Position numbers and translations under genes: made by a program. A stretch of 64,000 nt of DNA from NCBI GenBank assembly GCA_029834535.1, contig JAQMWT010000314.1, positions 682,001 to 746,000 on the forward strand, in the 5' to 3' direction. This stretch comes from Chrysophaeum taylorii. Lineage: Eukaryota; Sar; Pelagophyceae; Pelagomonadales; Pelagomonadaceae. Shown one piece after another: positions 24,505 to 34,799 of this stretch. Position 1 is the first letter of the stretch. Each line of letters opens with the position of its first letter. The notes beneath the pieces are model-generated. The model saw only the letters and a program-made list of their open reading frames with translations. It did not search any database and had not been told where the DNA came from.

Positions 24505-25051
24505 TTTCCAACCGATTATTAAATTATTGCTAATTTTAAATAAACCCTTTTGGACGCTCGACCTTTATTTATTTAACCCTTATCGACCTTTCAAAAAAAA
24601 CAAGAAAAGCCCTTGAACCGGAACACAAACAAGAACAAGCACCTGAGGACCTCGAAAAAACTTCCCAAAACGTCGTGTCGTGTCGTGTCGCGTCGTTCAG
24701 GACCGCCTGCCTTTCCCGTCTCATCGTCGTCGCGGGAGCATGCGTGCCATCCCCCCATTTTTTATTTAATACGCACGGTGATGTGATCGCACAGGTGAGA
24801 GTTCGGAAGCACAATCACTGGGATCCCACGCACGCACGCACGCACGCACCGGTGCCATCGAACTCAGGGAGGTGGTGATGCACGCGCAGGGCGTCACCTT
24901 ACTTTTTTCCCTCGTCTCGTCTCGTCTCGTCTCCTCCGAGAGAGACGGCCTCGTTGCGTGCTTCGTGAAATATAATAAATAAAGCGGACGAAAGGAGAAG
25001 TGAATGTAGGAGAGATGCACACTTAAAAAAAATCGGAATCGACGTGCTTGT
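24505..25051. other. Intergenic spacer with short simple repeats
   Basis: About 550 bp between the kinesin start and the MazG-like gene's stop. It holds a GTGTC/GCGTC pentamer run near 24672-24695, a (GCAC)n run near 24831-24850 and a (GTCTC)n run near 24903-24932. No coding signal or RNA gene was seen. Confidence 0.6.
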
Positions 25052-25435
25052 TTAGGCGGTGTCGGCCCGTTTTCTCTTTTGGGTGGTGGTGGTGCGCAGG
25101 TCGGGGGTCTCGCTCTGCCGCGCGAGTCGACGGTTGCCCCGGGGATCGCGGGCCAGGATCTTGGCCATCTGCATCGTGATGATCGTTCCAAGGTCCGCCC
25201 CCAGGCACTGGGCAATGGCCGTCGCGTTTGACACGACTTCCCCCAGGCCCAACAAAATGCGCGCGCGGCGCTCGGGCGCCAGGACGCCGTCATCGTCGCA
25301 GAAAATGCTGATAATTTCCTCCGAGGCCTCCTCGCTCGTCGCGTTCATCACGTTTGCGAGGTCGGCGAGATCGTGGTTGGCCCGGTGCGCCAGCACATCA
25401 CACACCTTTTTGAACTGCGAGCCTCGCATTTGCAT
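25052..25435 (-). CDS. Small all-alpha protein resembling the MazG/dUTPase-like NTP pyrophosphatase fold
   Basis: The frame encodes 127 residues with TAA at 25052-25054. Most of it is predicted helical. The segment GLGEVVSNATAIAQCLGADL and the following IITMQMAKILARDPRGN resemble the C-terminal helices of MazG-type pyrophosphatases (EELGDVL...LGIDL...K...R), and SEEASEEI upstream resembles the EExxE metal motif. The usual Asp of the ExxD motif appears to be Asn (GEVVSN), so activity is doubtful. The C-terminus is a short basic tail (QKRKRAD). Family assignment is from pattern only; an unrelated helical protein is possible. An upstream exon cannot be excluded. Confidence 0.5.
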   Translation of the reverse strand: MQMRGSQFKKVCDVLAHRANHDLADLANVMNATSEEASEEIISIFCDDDGVLAPERRARILLGLGEVVSNATAIAQCLGADLGTIITMQMAKILARDPRGNRRLARQSETPDLRTTTTQKRKRADTA

Positions 25436-25964
25436 GTATGTTGTTGTCTCTCAAAGTCGCGCGCACAGTTTCAATCCGATTGTCCCAACAGATGTGCGAA
25501 GCCACGTGTAAGTTGATTCGTACGCTGAACATCCAGTTTTAACTGCCCTGCACCCGAACATACCAAGGCAACAGAAAGGAAACGGTCCCTCGAGCAAATT
25601 GAATATCTATTTTGCGACAACTACATTAAACATTGCATTCTACCAGGAACCTGAAAATCCGTCTGGATAGTAGGAGCCAAAAATAAATCGATCGATCGAC
25701 CAAGTGCCGTTATCCGTTTATCCTAACTACTAATCGACAGATGTTTGTCTGTCTGTCTAAATGGGCGGACGTTTCCGGACGGTCCGTTAGAAGTGCTTGC
25801 TTCCTACACGCGGAAGACCAGAGGGGAAGGACCGGGGGAAGAGTCGCGAAACCCAACGTTCGCGGCATTTTCAAACCAAAGTATAGGGATATTGGAAATA
25901 TATATTGGATATAGATGCGACGACAAAGCCAAAGCCGAGCCAAACGTCCGACGCCCCAAAGTCG

Positions 25965-26095
25965 TAGGGCACGACCAAGTCGTGGACGACCAAGTCGAGG
26001 AGGTCGCCAAGTCGAACGCGGGGTACGACCAAGTCGTGGACGACCAAGTCGTGGACGACCAAGTCGTGGAGGTCGCCAAGTCGAACGCGGGGTGA
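25965..26095. repeat. Short direct repeats upstream of the recombinase gene
   Basis: A 15-bp unit close to GACCAAGTCGTGGAC occurs five times, in two clusters each followed by the same GAGGTCGCCAAGTCGAACGC string. The array ends about 40 bp before the recombinase start codon. Iterated sites beside a tyrosine recombinase could be binding or recombination sites, or only a minisatellite. Confidence 0.7.
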
Positions 26096-26111
26096 GTCGA
26101 CGGACGTAGTC

Positions 26112-26121
26112 TATATATATA
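26112..26121 (+). promoter_or_regulatory. TATA-like box before the recombinase gene
   Basis: TATATATATA lies 16 bp upstream of the ATG at 26138, between the direct repeats and the coding region. The spacing is short for a TATA box preceding a start codon, so any transcript would have almost no 5' UTR. Confidence 0.4.
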
Positions 26122-26137
26122 CGCGGATCGACAAAAC

Positions 26138-28638
26138 ATGAGCGGCGCCGCGGTTCCCAGCGGAACCATCGGGAGCGCAGGAATGTCTGGAGACCGCGAC
26201 CGAGCTCGAACGAACGCGATTCGGCACTTCAATGCTTTCGCCAACGGCAAAGGCGACCGGCCCCGGGGCCCCTTCAGCGATGTGGACGTTGCGGTCTTGG
26301 CGACGCCCAGGGTTTGGGAACGCTTCGCCTTCTATCTCGTCGAGGAAACGAGCCTCGGAACGACGAGCATCCTCGACATTTTGGGCATCGTCCTCCGGGC
26401 CGCCAAGACCAGGTTCGACGTTCGGGAGCGGCGGCGGACGTCAAAGACTTCTTCATGTGTCTCAACTCGGATTCGCGCTCGGAATGGGCCGTCTGGTATC
26501 GTGGTATACGCCACAACATCCAGCGCATCAAGTCTCAACGCTCGATGGCGGCGGGCGAAGATGAGGACCACACGGCTCCAGCTATCTACCCTTGCCAAAT
26601 TGACCGCATTGTCCGGGCCTACGCTCGGAAGGGCAGCCAGGAATCCGCCAAGCGCATCCACACGATCCACGGCCTCTGGATGGCAGGGGCTCGATCGAGC
26701 GAGCCCAGGTGGATGGCGCTAGGAAACGTGGGACGCTTCGACGTCCAGTTCAACGCGTGGTTCATCACGGTGCCGCAGTCCAAGGTCTCGAAGACCAAGC
26801 TCACTGCCTGGATTGCGGGGAACGGGTGGGAACGCTGCATTCTTACGTCGTTTGCCGACAACATGGTCCTCAATCGCCTCGAAGTCCAGGAGGACGACGG
26901 CACTCGCTGGCTCTTCCCCGACCTCGTCAACACCGACAGCTCCGCGAAGAGGATCGGGCGATACGTCAAGGACCTGTTGCCGCATTCCTCAACGGCGGCC
27001 CGAGGCTCGCGTGCTCGCAGCTTCGAAGCCGTCGAAATTACTGGCGGCGACGACAAGCCTCCCGACAACGCCTCCGCGGCTAGCTTCCGCCACGGTGTCT
27101 GCGAGTATCTTGCCGGCTCGTTGGCCCTCGAGCACTGCGTAATGGTGACGGGACACGAGCTTCGCTCTGTCTCAGCATTCTTCGAATACTTCCGGAAGTT
27201 GAACTGCCAAGTCATGCCGGGCGCTATCATCCTCGCGGGCTGGCGCAAGCCGGCTTGGGGCCAAATACCCCGCGGTCCCGTGCCGGCGTCCATCGACGTC
27301 ATCCTCGCCCTCGGCGTTGACCCCGACAAGCTCGTCGATGTCATAAAAGCCGTGCTTCAGATCGACACCCAGTACCCCGAAGAATATCAACGCGACGGGA
27401 AGCTGTGGAGCCTCATCACGGCGGCCTTCGCCAGCATCGTCATGTACTACCCCGAGCGGCAGGACGGCAATTATTTCCTGTTCGTTAACCTTAAGCTTCG
27501 AGACGCCGTCAATCATATCTTTAGTGCGCAGTACGGCGCGCCCGACGCCGTCCTTCGCCAATGGAGCCGCAAAATTCGCTCTGCGTTCGACGAGGCCAAC
27601 CTTCACCTCACAGGCCGCTGGATCTCAGGCGATGAGGATCGTGAGATGGCTCGCCAGCGCAACGAAAACCGCGAGCTCCACGGAAAGGTCGATCAACTCC
27701 ACGGAAAGTTCGATCAGCTGCAGATGATGGTTCGGTGCCTGCTCGATAACTTTGGAGTCGCGCAGCCAGCCCAACCACCGCAACTGCAGCCAATCGAGCC
27801 ACCGGAGCAGCCACTCCTGCCGCCTCCACCGGCGCTGCCGCCTCCAGCAGCGCACAACCCCGTCGCTCCGCTTCCACCACCGCCGCCGCCTCCCGCGATG
27901 GCATCGGCGTCGGTCCCGGCCTTGGCCCCGGCCCCTGTCGTGCCTCAGCCCGAGCGGATCGTGAATGCACCAATCCCCGAACCGGCGCCCACAGCCGTTG
28001 TCGTGCCCCCGCCCACGCCGGCGGCAGTCATGCCGCCTTTGGTCATGCAATCTCGAGGCCCTCTCCCACCCTCCGTCTTCCCGGCCTGCACTCACGCGAC
28101 CGCTCCTCCAACAGCCAACAACATGCTCGTGCGTTCCAGCGCAGCACCCTCATTCGACCTCGACAAACTCAGTGGCGTCGCCGCCGTGGATGTCGTTGTC
28201 GGGTGGTTAGGACATAAATTGCCTCCCACCATGACACGCCAGGACAAGAGACGCTGCGAGAATCTGCTCAAGTATGTCAGGTTTATGGGAACCGACGCCG
28301 AAATCAAGGGATTGGCATCGTCGAACATGGAAATTGGCAAAAAGCGCGCACTTGCCACCAAACTCCTCGGCTTCGTACGCCGCTACCTTGCGATGTTGTA
28401 CATGAAGCACAAGAACCCATCGGATCCGATGCCCAAGGCCTTCGAAGCGAAGGGCGGCATGAAGGCCAACTACATCGACGACCGAGTCAGTCAGATCTCC
28501 AAACTCCCCGGAATCTCCCGCCGGGATTTCCCAATCTCAAGAGCAAACTTCCACAATTTCCGAAAGGAGATCGACGACACGTTCGACCCCGATTTCGCCC
28601 CCGCTGCCAAACGGCCGCGCATCGCGAGCAGCAACTAA
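26138..28638 (+). CDS. Crypton-type tyrosine recombinase (DNA transposon), with a frame change near its N-terminus
   Basis: Coding starts at ATG 26138 (MSGAAVPSG...) and runs in one frame to about 26425, where the sense passes to a second frame that stays open to TAA at 28638. A single-base indel near 26420-26430 best explains this; no good intron fits. Recombinase features are visible: an N-terminal helical SAM-like core-binding region (ERFAFYLVEETSLGTTSILD), catalytic Arg in SEPRWMAL, box II ASFRHG, GH in VMVTGHEL and a Tyr 12 residues after that His (SAFFEY). The usual His of HxxR is not seen. A short coiled coil, a proline-rich linker (about 27750-28120) and a C-terminal domain of about 160 residues with a basic tail follow. 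There is no reverse transcriptase, which separates it from DIRS/Ngaro elements. Cryptons integrate by tyrosine recombination as circles. Confidence 0.7.
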
Positions 28639-28789
28639 TCCGAACACCGCGAGCACGCCCTGGAACCGCCCCTAAGCCGCCGGCCGTCCGCGGCCGGGGG
28701 AACAAGCTGGCATTAACAAGTAAGAAAAGCATCACCCATCGGTTAGCAACCTCGGGCCGACCCCGTAGCCTCGTGCCAGAAGGCCGCGA

Positions 28790-29235
28790 AAGGGTCCTTC
28801 TACGCGGCGCGAGCCGCCGGTGTCGAAGAAGCGGCTTTAGCGGCGCGGAGGTGCCGAGACGCCGGAGGGCTCCACAAAAGCCGCCGGCGTCGTCGGAGAA
28901 GCCGCCACGGCGCTGGAGGGCGCCACTAAAGCCTTCGGCGCCGCCAAAGCCGCCGGGGCCTCCGGCGGCGGCGTCACCGGCGCCGCCAAAGCCGCTGGCG
29001 CCTTCGGCCCCTTTGGCGCCTCCAGCGCCGGCCCCGAAGGCTTCGGCGCCTCCTTCGGCGCCTTCGGCGCTTCGGCGCTTTGGAGCCTTCGGCGCCTTCG
29101 GCGCTTCGGCGCCTTTTCGCCACCTTTTCGCCACCTTTTCGGCGCCTTCGGCGCCTTCGGTGCCTTTTCGCCACCTTTTCGGCGCCTTCGGCGCCGGCGC
29201 CTCCGGCGCCGGTACTTTTTTTTCCGGCACGGGGG
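28790..29235. repeat. GC-rich low-complexity block of GGCGCC/TTCGGCGCC units
   Basis: Degenerate short units (CTTCGGCGCC, CCACCTTTTCG, CGCCGCCAAAGCC) run through this block and leave all frames open, which yields artificial Ala/Gly/Pro-rich frames on both strands. I treat it as a satellite-like repeat, not a gene. Confidence 0.7.
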
Positions 29236-30054
29236 GTCCGGAAACGTCCGTTTTTCTGTTTGTTTGTCTGTTTGTTTGTCTTTAAATGTCGACTGCTAAG
29301 AGGGGGGGGTGTGTGTGGTGAGCATGAAGGATGTGGGTGGGTTTGTGGGGTATGAAGGATGTGCTTGACGGGCGGAGATACTGTTTGTTTGTCCCTCGAT
29401 TTAGGGCAAGGATCAGGTAGGCGCGAGAGTAAGGATCATGTAGGCCCGCGAGGCAGCCATTGATCCTCGAAGCCGTCTACGGCGACCTCGCAGACTATTT
29501 CCACGACCCGCGGCGGCTCTTTTAGCCAGCGCACCATTCTCACGCCCCGTTGAAACGATGTTGTCGATGCTGACAACGCGCGCATGACTGCGGCCTTTTT
29601 TTCCCGGAGACGAGGCGTCGGAGTTCTTTTCGGCTGACTAGGCTGGGTCGGAAGACGACGCCTCGCTCTTTACAGTAGAGTTTTCAACTCCCTGACAACC
29701 AACGGCATGCTGACTTTGATCGCGAGCTTAAAGTCTTCGCAACCTCGACCCGTCGCACGGCCACTGCAACGGTACCAGATACATGATCTATCGTGTCGTG
29801 TCACCGAGGCTCCTCCAACCTGTATCCCTTAAGGCCCGCTGACGCCAAACGATCAACAAGAGCCAGGGCCAGACGCCCCGCGAGGTCGGCGTCCTCTTGC
29901 CCACAAGCCCGTCTTCTGCCACGTCCAGCTCTACGTGGCTCTCTGTCGATCGGCAACCCCGAGGATATCCTCTTCTTGGTCGACGACTCCACCCTACCCC
30001 ACACGTGCTGCGCAATACCGATAAGCCCCCTCCCGGCGTCTACACGCGCACTAT
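29236..30054. other. Intergenic region without a supported gene
   Basis: A GTTT/TGTC-rich run near 29257-29285 and a G/T-rich stretch near 29300-29355 are present. Remaining open frames are short and on both strands. Nothing recognisable was found. Confidence 0.5.
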
Positions 30055-30370
30055 AAGTGAACTTACTGGGACCACGTGAACTTGCTGGGGTTTGAGATTG
30101 GGACTAGGTGAACTGAGTGACCAGGTGAAACTGGGACCAGGTGAACATACTGGGGTCTTTAGAGTAAAGGGTTTTAGAGTAAACTCAAAGGTTGGCGGCG
30201 CGTGCGGATCAAAGCAGCTGAGATTGGCGGAGGCGAGAGCGACGAGCTCAAAGGAGTTGGTGTGAGCTAGGTGAACTTACTGACCAGGTGAACTTATATG
30301 AAACTTACTGGGACCAGGTGAACTTACTGGGGTTAGAGATTGGGACTAGGTGAACTTACTGGCCTGCACT
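30055..30370 (+). repeat. Degenerate minisatellite of GGGACCAGGTGAACTTACTG units
   Basis: Variants of a 20-22 bp unit (GGGACCAGGTGAACTTACTG, GGGACTAGGTGAAC) recur six or more times, interrupted by a ~95-bp segment at 30172-30270. Two further units occur 20 kb away at about 50331-50382. Confidence 0.75.
30172..30270 (+). repeat. Dispersed ~95-bp repeat, copy 1
   Basis: This segment (AACTCAAAGG...GATCAAAGCAGCTGAGATTG...GTGTGAG) is matched at 60117-60203 with scattered substitutions. It has no coding potential. In the second locus it starts just outside the inverted-repeat arm. Confidence 0.65.
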
Positions 30371-30460
30371 TGTAATAATAATAACCCCCCCTCTTAGAAC
30401 AACAACAACAAGAGTCGACCCTAAAACCCTTGTTGTTGATTATTATTATTCCAGCAGTTG

Positions 30461-32401
30461 ATGTTCGGAAGGAGATTGGTGAGCCGGGGGCTGAGCGGGC
30501 GTGCTATCGGGATTCTCGCGCACGTGGATGCGGGAAAGACGACGACGACCGAGCAATTGCTTTTCGTGTCGGGGCAGCGGCGGGCCGTCGGTCGCGTCGA
30601 CGCCGGGTCGACGTGCACCGACTTTCTGCCCCAGGAACGAGAACGCGGCATAACTATTCAAAGCGCCGCCGTGCACCTCGAGTGGAAGGGCGCCGAGATC
30701 GCGCTGATCGACACCCCGGGGCACGTGGACTTTGGGTACGAGGTCGACAGGTCCCTCGCTGTCCTGGACGGCGTGGTTTTGGTCGTCGACGCGGTCGCGG
30801 GCGCGCAAGCCAGGACGGAAGTCGTGGCTCGAAGCGCTAAGATGAGGGGTATCCCTACGCTCGTGCTCGTGAACAAGATGGACCGCGCCGGGGCGGACTT
30901 CGACCGCGCCGTTGCGTCGGTGCGGGACCGGTGCGGCTTGGAGACGATCCCGGTCCACAGTCCGACGCCCGGATTTACGTCGGGTTTCGAGGACGTTCTC
31001 GCGGGTGTGGCGTATGACCTCGACGACGAGGCCGCCCCTGCGCGCGACGACGCTGCGTTTCGGCGCGTTGTAGAAGCGGTGAGCGACTTTGACGACCAAA
31101 TCGCCGAAGCGTATGTTTCGGACGCGGAGGTGACCCGCGAGGACGTGTCGGAAGCCGTCGCGCGCGCGACGGCGACGCGGCGGTGCGCTCCGGTGCTGTG
31201 CGGTGCGATGCTGCGGGGCGTCGGGACCCGCGCCCTGCTCGACGCCGTGGTTCGGTACCTCCCGGCGTCCTCGAACGTCGAGGCTTACCCGTTTAAGGCC
31301 GTCGCCTTCAAGGTGACCCACGACAAGCGTCGCGGACCCCTGGTGTTTTGTCGCGCTATTCAGGGCACCCTCCGCGCCAAACAGACCTTATTTAGCAACA
31401 AGACCACCCGCGAGAAACCCACGGCCTTGCTTAGGCCATTTGCAGACGATTTCGACCCCGTATCCGAAGTCTTCGCGGGCGACATCTTCGTCGCGGTCGG
31501 CCTCAAGGCGACGACGTCGGGACACACCCTATCCACGGAACCCAACGTTTCTGCTGTCCCTTTCCCCATCCCCGGCAACGCCGTCTTCTCCCTCGCGGTC
31601 GAGCCCGAAAGATCGGCTGACTACAACCAGCTCGTCTCGGCTCTGCGACTCCTCGCGCGCGACGATCCTAGCCTCCGCGTCTCTTCGGACGACGACGACG
31701 ACCAGGACGAAATAATACTCTCGGGCATGGGCGAGCTCCATCTCGAGGTCGCTAAGGACCGCCTCCGCCGCGAGCACGGCATTACCGCGCTTTTTGGGAC
31801 GCCCGCCGTCGCCTACCGGGAGTCGGTCGAAATCGAGGCGCGAACTCGAGTTTGCTACGACCACGCGCTCCCCGACGCGCACCACCGCATCGTCTTCGGA
31901 TCGATGACGGTTCGAGTCGAGCCGGGTCCGCACCAAGTCCAAATCACCATCCCCGATACCTTAAACCCCGACATCCGCGACGCGCTCCGCGACGGCTTTT
32001 GCTCGGCCGCGGGGCCGCTCGAGGGACGCCCGCTCGCCAACGTTTGGTTCCACGTATCCGACGTCGACGTCCACCCCCAAGCCACCCCGGGGGCCGCGCG
32101 CGCGGCCGCTGCCCTCGCCCTCCGCGACCTCCTCCCAAAAGCCCGTCCTATAGTCCTCGAGCCCATCATGCACCTTGCGGTCCACACGCCCCCCGCCACC
32201 CTCGGCGATGTCCTCACCGACCTCTCCAGAAAGCGCAACACTCACGTCGACGCCGTCCAGGACGATCGAGCATCCCTCCAGCTCGTCACGGCCCAAGCCC
32301 CGCTCGCCGAGCTCCTCGGCTTCGCGACCCACCTCCGCTCCATCACGCACGGCCAAGCCACCTTCGATACCCACTACTCGCACCATGCCCCACGACTTTA
32401 A
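30461..32401 (+). CDS. GFM2: Mitochondrial elongation factor G 2 (ribosome-recycling GTPase)
   Basis: Single-exon gene for 646 residues; ATG at 30461 chosen as the first Met of the frame. A short Arg-rich, acid-free N-terminus (MFGRRLVSRGLSGR) fits a mitochondrial presequence. GTPase motifs are complete: G1 AHVDAGKT (~20-27), G2 RGITIQSAA, G3 DTPGH (~87), G4 NKMD (~141). The block DAGSTCTDFLPQERERGITI matches EF-G2 (GDTVTDFMAQERERGITI) better than EF-G1. Domain II, a domain III with the GMGELHLEV motif, domain IV and a C-terminal domain V (RSITHGQATFDTHYSHH) follow. EF-G2 acts with RRF to split mitochondrial ribosomes after termination. It is somewhat shorter than animal GFM2 (about 780 residues). 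A bacterial-type or plastid EF-G is the alternative but less likely. Confidence 0.85.
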   Translation: MFGRRLVSRGLSGRAIGILAHVDAGKTTTTEQLLFVSGQRRAVGRVDAGSTCTDFLPQERERGITIQSAAVHLEWKGAEIALIDTPGHVDFGYEVDRSLAVLDGVVLVVDAVAGAQARTEVVARSAKMRGIPTLVLVNKMDRAGADFDRAVASVRDRCGLETIPVHSPTPGFTSGFEDVLAGVAYDLDDEAAPARDDAAFRRVVEAVSDFDDQIAEAYVSDAEVTREDVSEAVARATATRRCAPVLCGAMLRGVGTRALLDAVVRYLPASSNVEAYPFKAVAFKVTHDKRRGPLVFCRAIQGTLRAKQTLFSNKTTREKPTALLRPFADDFDPVSEVFAGDIFVAVGLKATTSGHTLSTEPNVSAVPFPIPGNAVFSLAVEPERSADYNQLVSALRLLARDDPSLRVSSDDDDDQDEIILSGMGELHLEVAKDRLRREHGITALFGTPAVAYRESVEIEARTRVCYDHALPDAHHRIVFGSMTVRVEPGPHQVQITIPDTLNPDIRDALRDGFCSAAGPLEGRPLANVWFHVSDVDVHPQATPGAARAAAALALRDLLPKARPIVLEPIMHLAVHTPPATLGDVLTDLSRKRNTHVDAVQDDRASLQLVTAQAPLAELLGFATHLRSITHGQATFDTHYSHHAPRL

Positions 32402-33755
32402 GACGATTTTTTTATAGGAGGATGATGACGTCGTATGGAAGTTTCTCCAGAGTTTATATTAAATAAATCGCCGCAGTAATAATGCAAAAAGTTTTCCTTC
32501 CTTCCTTCCATCCTTTTTCGAGGAGGCGGCTTGGGCATACCCACAAAGATATGGTACTCCATCGCTCAAGATCGTGGCGACAGACCATCTACTTGCCCTC
32601 TGACCGCCCGGTGACTCTGATTGCACGCGCCACGGTGCTGGGAGTAAATAGTCGACGCCCCATGCATTGGGCCGGCCTTTAGTTTATTAGTTTGTGGTGA
32701 CAGCTGCCAGATACACGAGGAGGGCGCGAGGAGCGAGAAGCAAAAGTACGCCCCCCGCGAGAATACCAAGAATCGGCTTGTCATGAAGTTCGAGAATCAG
32801 CTGAACGGCGGTGAGCAGCTGTAGCGGCCGGTCAACTATGTCGAGATTGGCTGGAAGAAGCTCGACGCCTTCCTCGACCAGTTCGAACACAAGTATGCCA
32901 GGGTCAAGTGGTTCAAGCCCTCGGCGCCGCAGCCTTCGACGGGCGAACGGCTTACTGCTCAGGAGGCCACCCGAGATGCCCAACGTGATGCCCTCACGGC
33001 CCTGTGCGAGGAGCTGCCGCCGACGTCGATCGAGACGGTAAAGAGGATGGACCTCGCGCGAAGGGCCAAGCTGATGAGCCTCAGCTCCAGGCCCCTAGGA
33101 CCGACGGCAAGCCCGGCACGCGCCAGATGAAAGTCGCGGAGCTCCGCAAGGCTTTCCTCGAGACACTCCACCCCTCGGCCAAAGCCGCGGCGCCCGCTCC
33201 GTTAGCTCCCGCGCCCGCCGCACCGTTCCCGCCCACCACCTCGGCTTCAACCGGATCCGACGTCGATATGGCCTCGTCTTAAACGCAACACCTTTGCGGG
33301 CGCTTGACAGCCCGACGGCGCCTGGCGGACGAATGGAGGCAGCTGACGCCGACTTTGTCAAGACGTGCCGTGCTGATATCAGAAGCCTCACCCGCGAGGT
33401 AGCATACTGCGACCCGGCCGAGAAGATGGCGAAGCGTTCAAGAATCGTCGAACTGTGGGAGGCCATCGTTTCCATGACGAAGGATCCCGAAGACAAGGAG
33501 CAGCTGTACGACGCCAAGGAGCAGCTGTAGGACGCCCGCCGCGCGCGCGCTTGGAACTGGCGGGGATCACGGACTTACAGCGCGAGGGGTCGCTGCGGTT
33601 CGTTAATCGATTTGAGGCGCGCGAGGCGGCGGAGCGCGAGGAGCGCAAGGTGGTGTGGAAATGTGTCACGGGGACCATCGAGCGAAAGCACGACGCTGGG
33701 GGGACGCGGCGCGAACTGTATCGTCTAGCGCGAGGCGGCTAGTATCTACCCGAGC
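32402..33755 (+). other. Gene-poor region with broken plus-strand coding remnants
   Basis: Plus-strand stretches with coding character lie at about 32785-33130 (e.g. VEIGWKKLDAFLDQFEHKYA) and 33294-33530 (e.g. DPAEKMAKRSRIVELWEAIV), interrupted and in different frames. No family was recognised. The region looks like relics of a repeated or transferred sequence, not an active gene. Confidence 0.4.
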
Positions 33756-33931
33756 ACGCAATGGAGTATGAAAAAGCGTTCAAAGCGGTGCCGAGTCCCA
33801 AAAATGGCAGTTTGCGGCGTGTGCTCATGTTTACGGTAGTCTTTGAAACGTGGGAGCGAGTCAACGTCTTCATTGCCGGGGTGGCCGCTCAGCATCGCAC
33901 AAAATTAATGGAACTCAATTTTGCACAGTGA

Positions 33932-34549
33932 ATGGCGATGCGGTTGGCTGTGACGCCAATTTCTTTCTTCTTTGTGTCGGACGTGAAACCACACGAAGAC
34001 CCCACGGTCATCTCGTCCAACCACTACGTTCCCAGGCAGCAGGACGCGGAGTCTCCGTTCGACTCGCCGCCTTTCTACCCCGAATCTGAAACTCTAAGCA
34101 CCAGCAATACTAGTGTGTGTATCCGCCTAGCACCGTTGATACCAAGAACGAGCTCTTTCGATTTCAACGAATTGAGGTTCGGGGAGCCTTCTCGCGCTCA
34201 TCACCGGATTCTGCGCACGTTTTCGCACGATCGAAGTGTGAGGACAAATTACGCTTGGTTGGACAAGGCGGATTTTAATCGACTCACCTTGAGCAAGGAT
34301 GCACACGAAGCTTTCGACGGTTCCGGGCGTAACCGTGGAAAAAAAAAGCATGGCACGACGTCGTGGGTAACTCTCGAGCCCACCATTCCTCCCAAAGGTG
34401 GTTTAGATTTGGTGACTCTCCCAGAAGAGAACAATACGCAACTTTGCGTTATTCCGCTCGCCCTTTGGTGCAAGGCAAGCGATACGGTGGAGTCGTGGAA
34501 AGACGTCCTCCCTGAAGGGATTTCCGTGGAGGAGGTAGAACGGTTCTGA
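33932..34549 (+). CDS. HNH-nuclease-like ORF (possibly partial)
   Basis: 205 residues from ATG 33932. The arrangement RLAPLIPRTSSFDFNELRFG followed about 50 residues later by DFNRLTLSKDAHEAFDG recalls the HNH_2-type fold, in which an AHIIP-like strand is followed by NGL-L---H-LFD. The first His of the motif is replaced (LAPLIP), so catalytic competence is doubtful. A 56-codon frame (33761-33931, MEYEKAFKAV...) ends immediately before the ATG, and coding character seems to continue past the stop to about 34795 (YCHSDRWHKLRTETLRN; DIPGLDKLEDASSLQADG), so this may be part of a larger, broken or spliced gene. Proteins of this type are often expanded families in protists and fungi. Assignment is by pattern only. 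Confidence 0.4.
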   Translation: MAMRLAVTPISFFFVSDVKPHEDPTVISSNHYVPRQQDAESPFDSPPFYPESETLSTSNTSVCIRLAPLIPRTSSFDFNELRFGEPSRAHHRILRTFSHDRSVRTNYAWLDKADFNRLTLSKDAHEAFDGSGRNRGKKKHGTTSWVTLEPTIPPKGGLDLVTLPEENNTQLCVIPLALWCKASDTVESWKDVLPEGISVEEVERF

Positions 34550-34799
34550 CGCATTCGTGGGCTCAAAGTTTACTGCCACTCGGACCGTTGGCACAAACTG
34601 CGCACGGAAACGCTTCGGAATCCTGGCGGTTCGGCGAGCGAGGTGTTCCTGGAAGATATCCCTGGGTTAGACAAGCTCGAAGACGCCTCGTCGCTGCAGG
34701 CAGACGGCCTCACCATAAGTGTCGCCGAAATCGTGGTTTACCTCCTGCGTGCCAACTTCAAGGATACGTTCGATACAAGGGAGAGTGTAGGTAGATAGC

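Larger units (their letters stand above)
25965..28700 (+). mobile_element. Putative Crypton element (limits approximate)
   Basis: The recombinase gene with its upstream direct repeats and TATA box is taken as the element. Cryptons lack terminal inverted repeats and leave only very short direct repeats, so the ends cannot be fixed from one copy. The frame change suggests this copy is inactive or the sequence carries an error. Confidence 0.5.

Noticed and set aside
23227-24522. A 431-codon Arg-rich frame opposite the kinesin
   Set aside because: Antisense shadow of an intact motor domain.
25965-26095. CRISPR-like short direct repeats
   Set aside because: Units are contiguous with no unique spacers, in eukaryotic DNA; a minisatellite or recombinase site fits better.
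28487-29230. A 247-codon Ala/Gly-rich frame
   Set aside because: It reflects the low-complexity GGCGCC repeat, not a protein.
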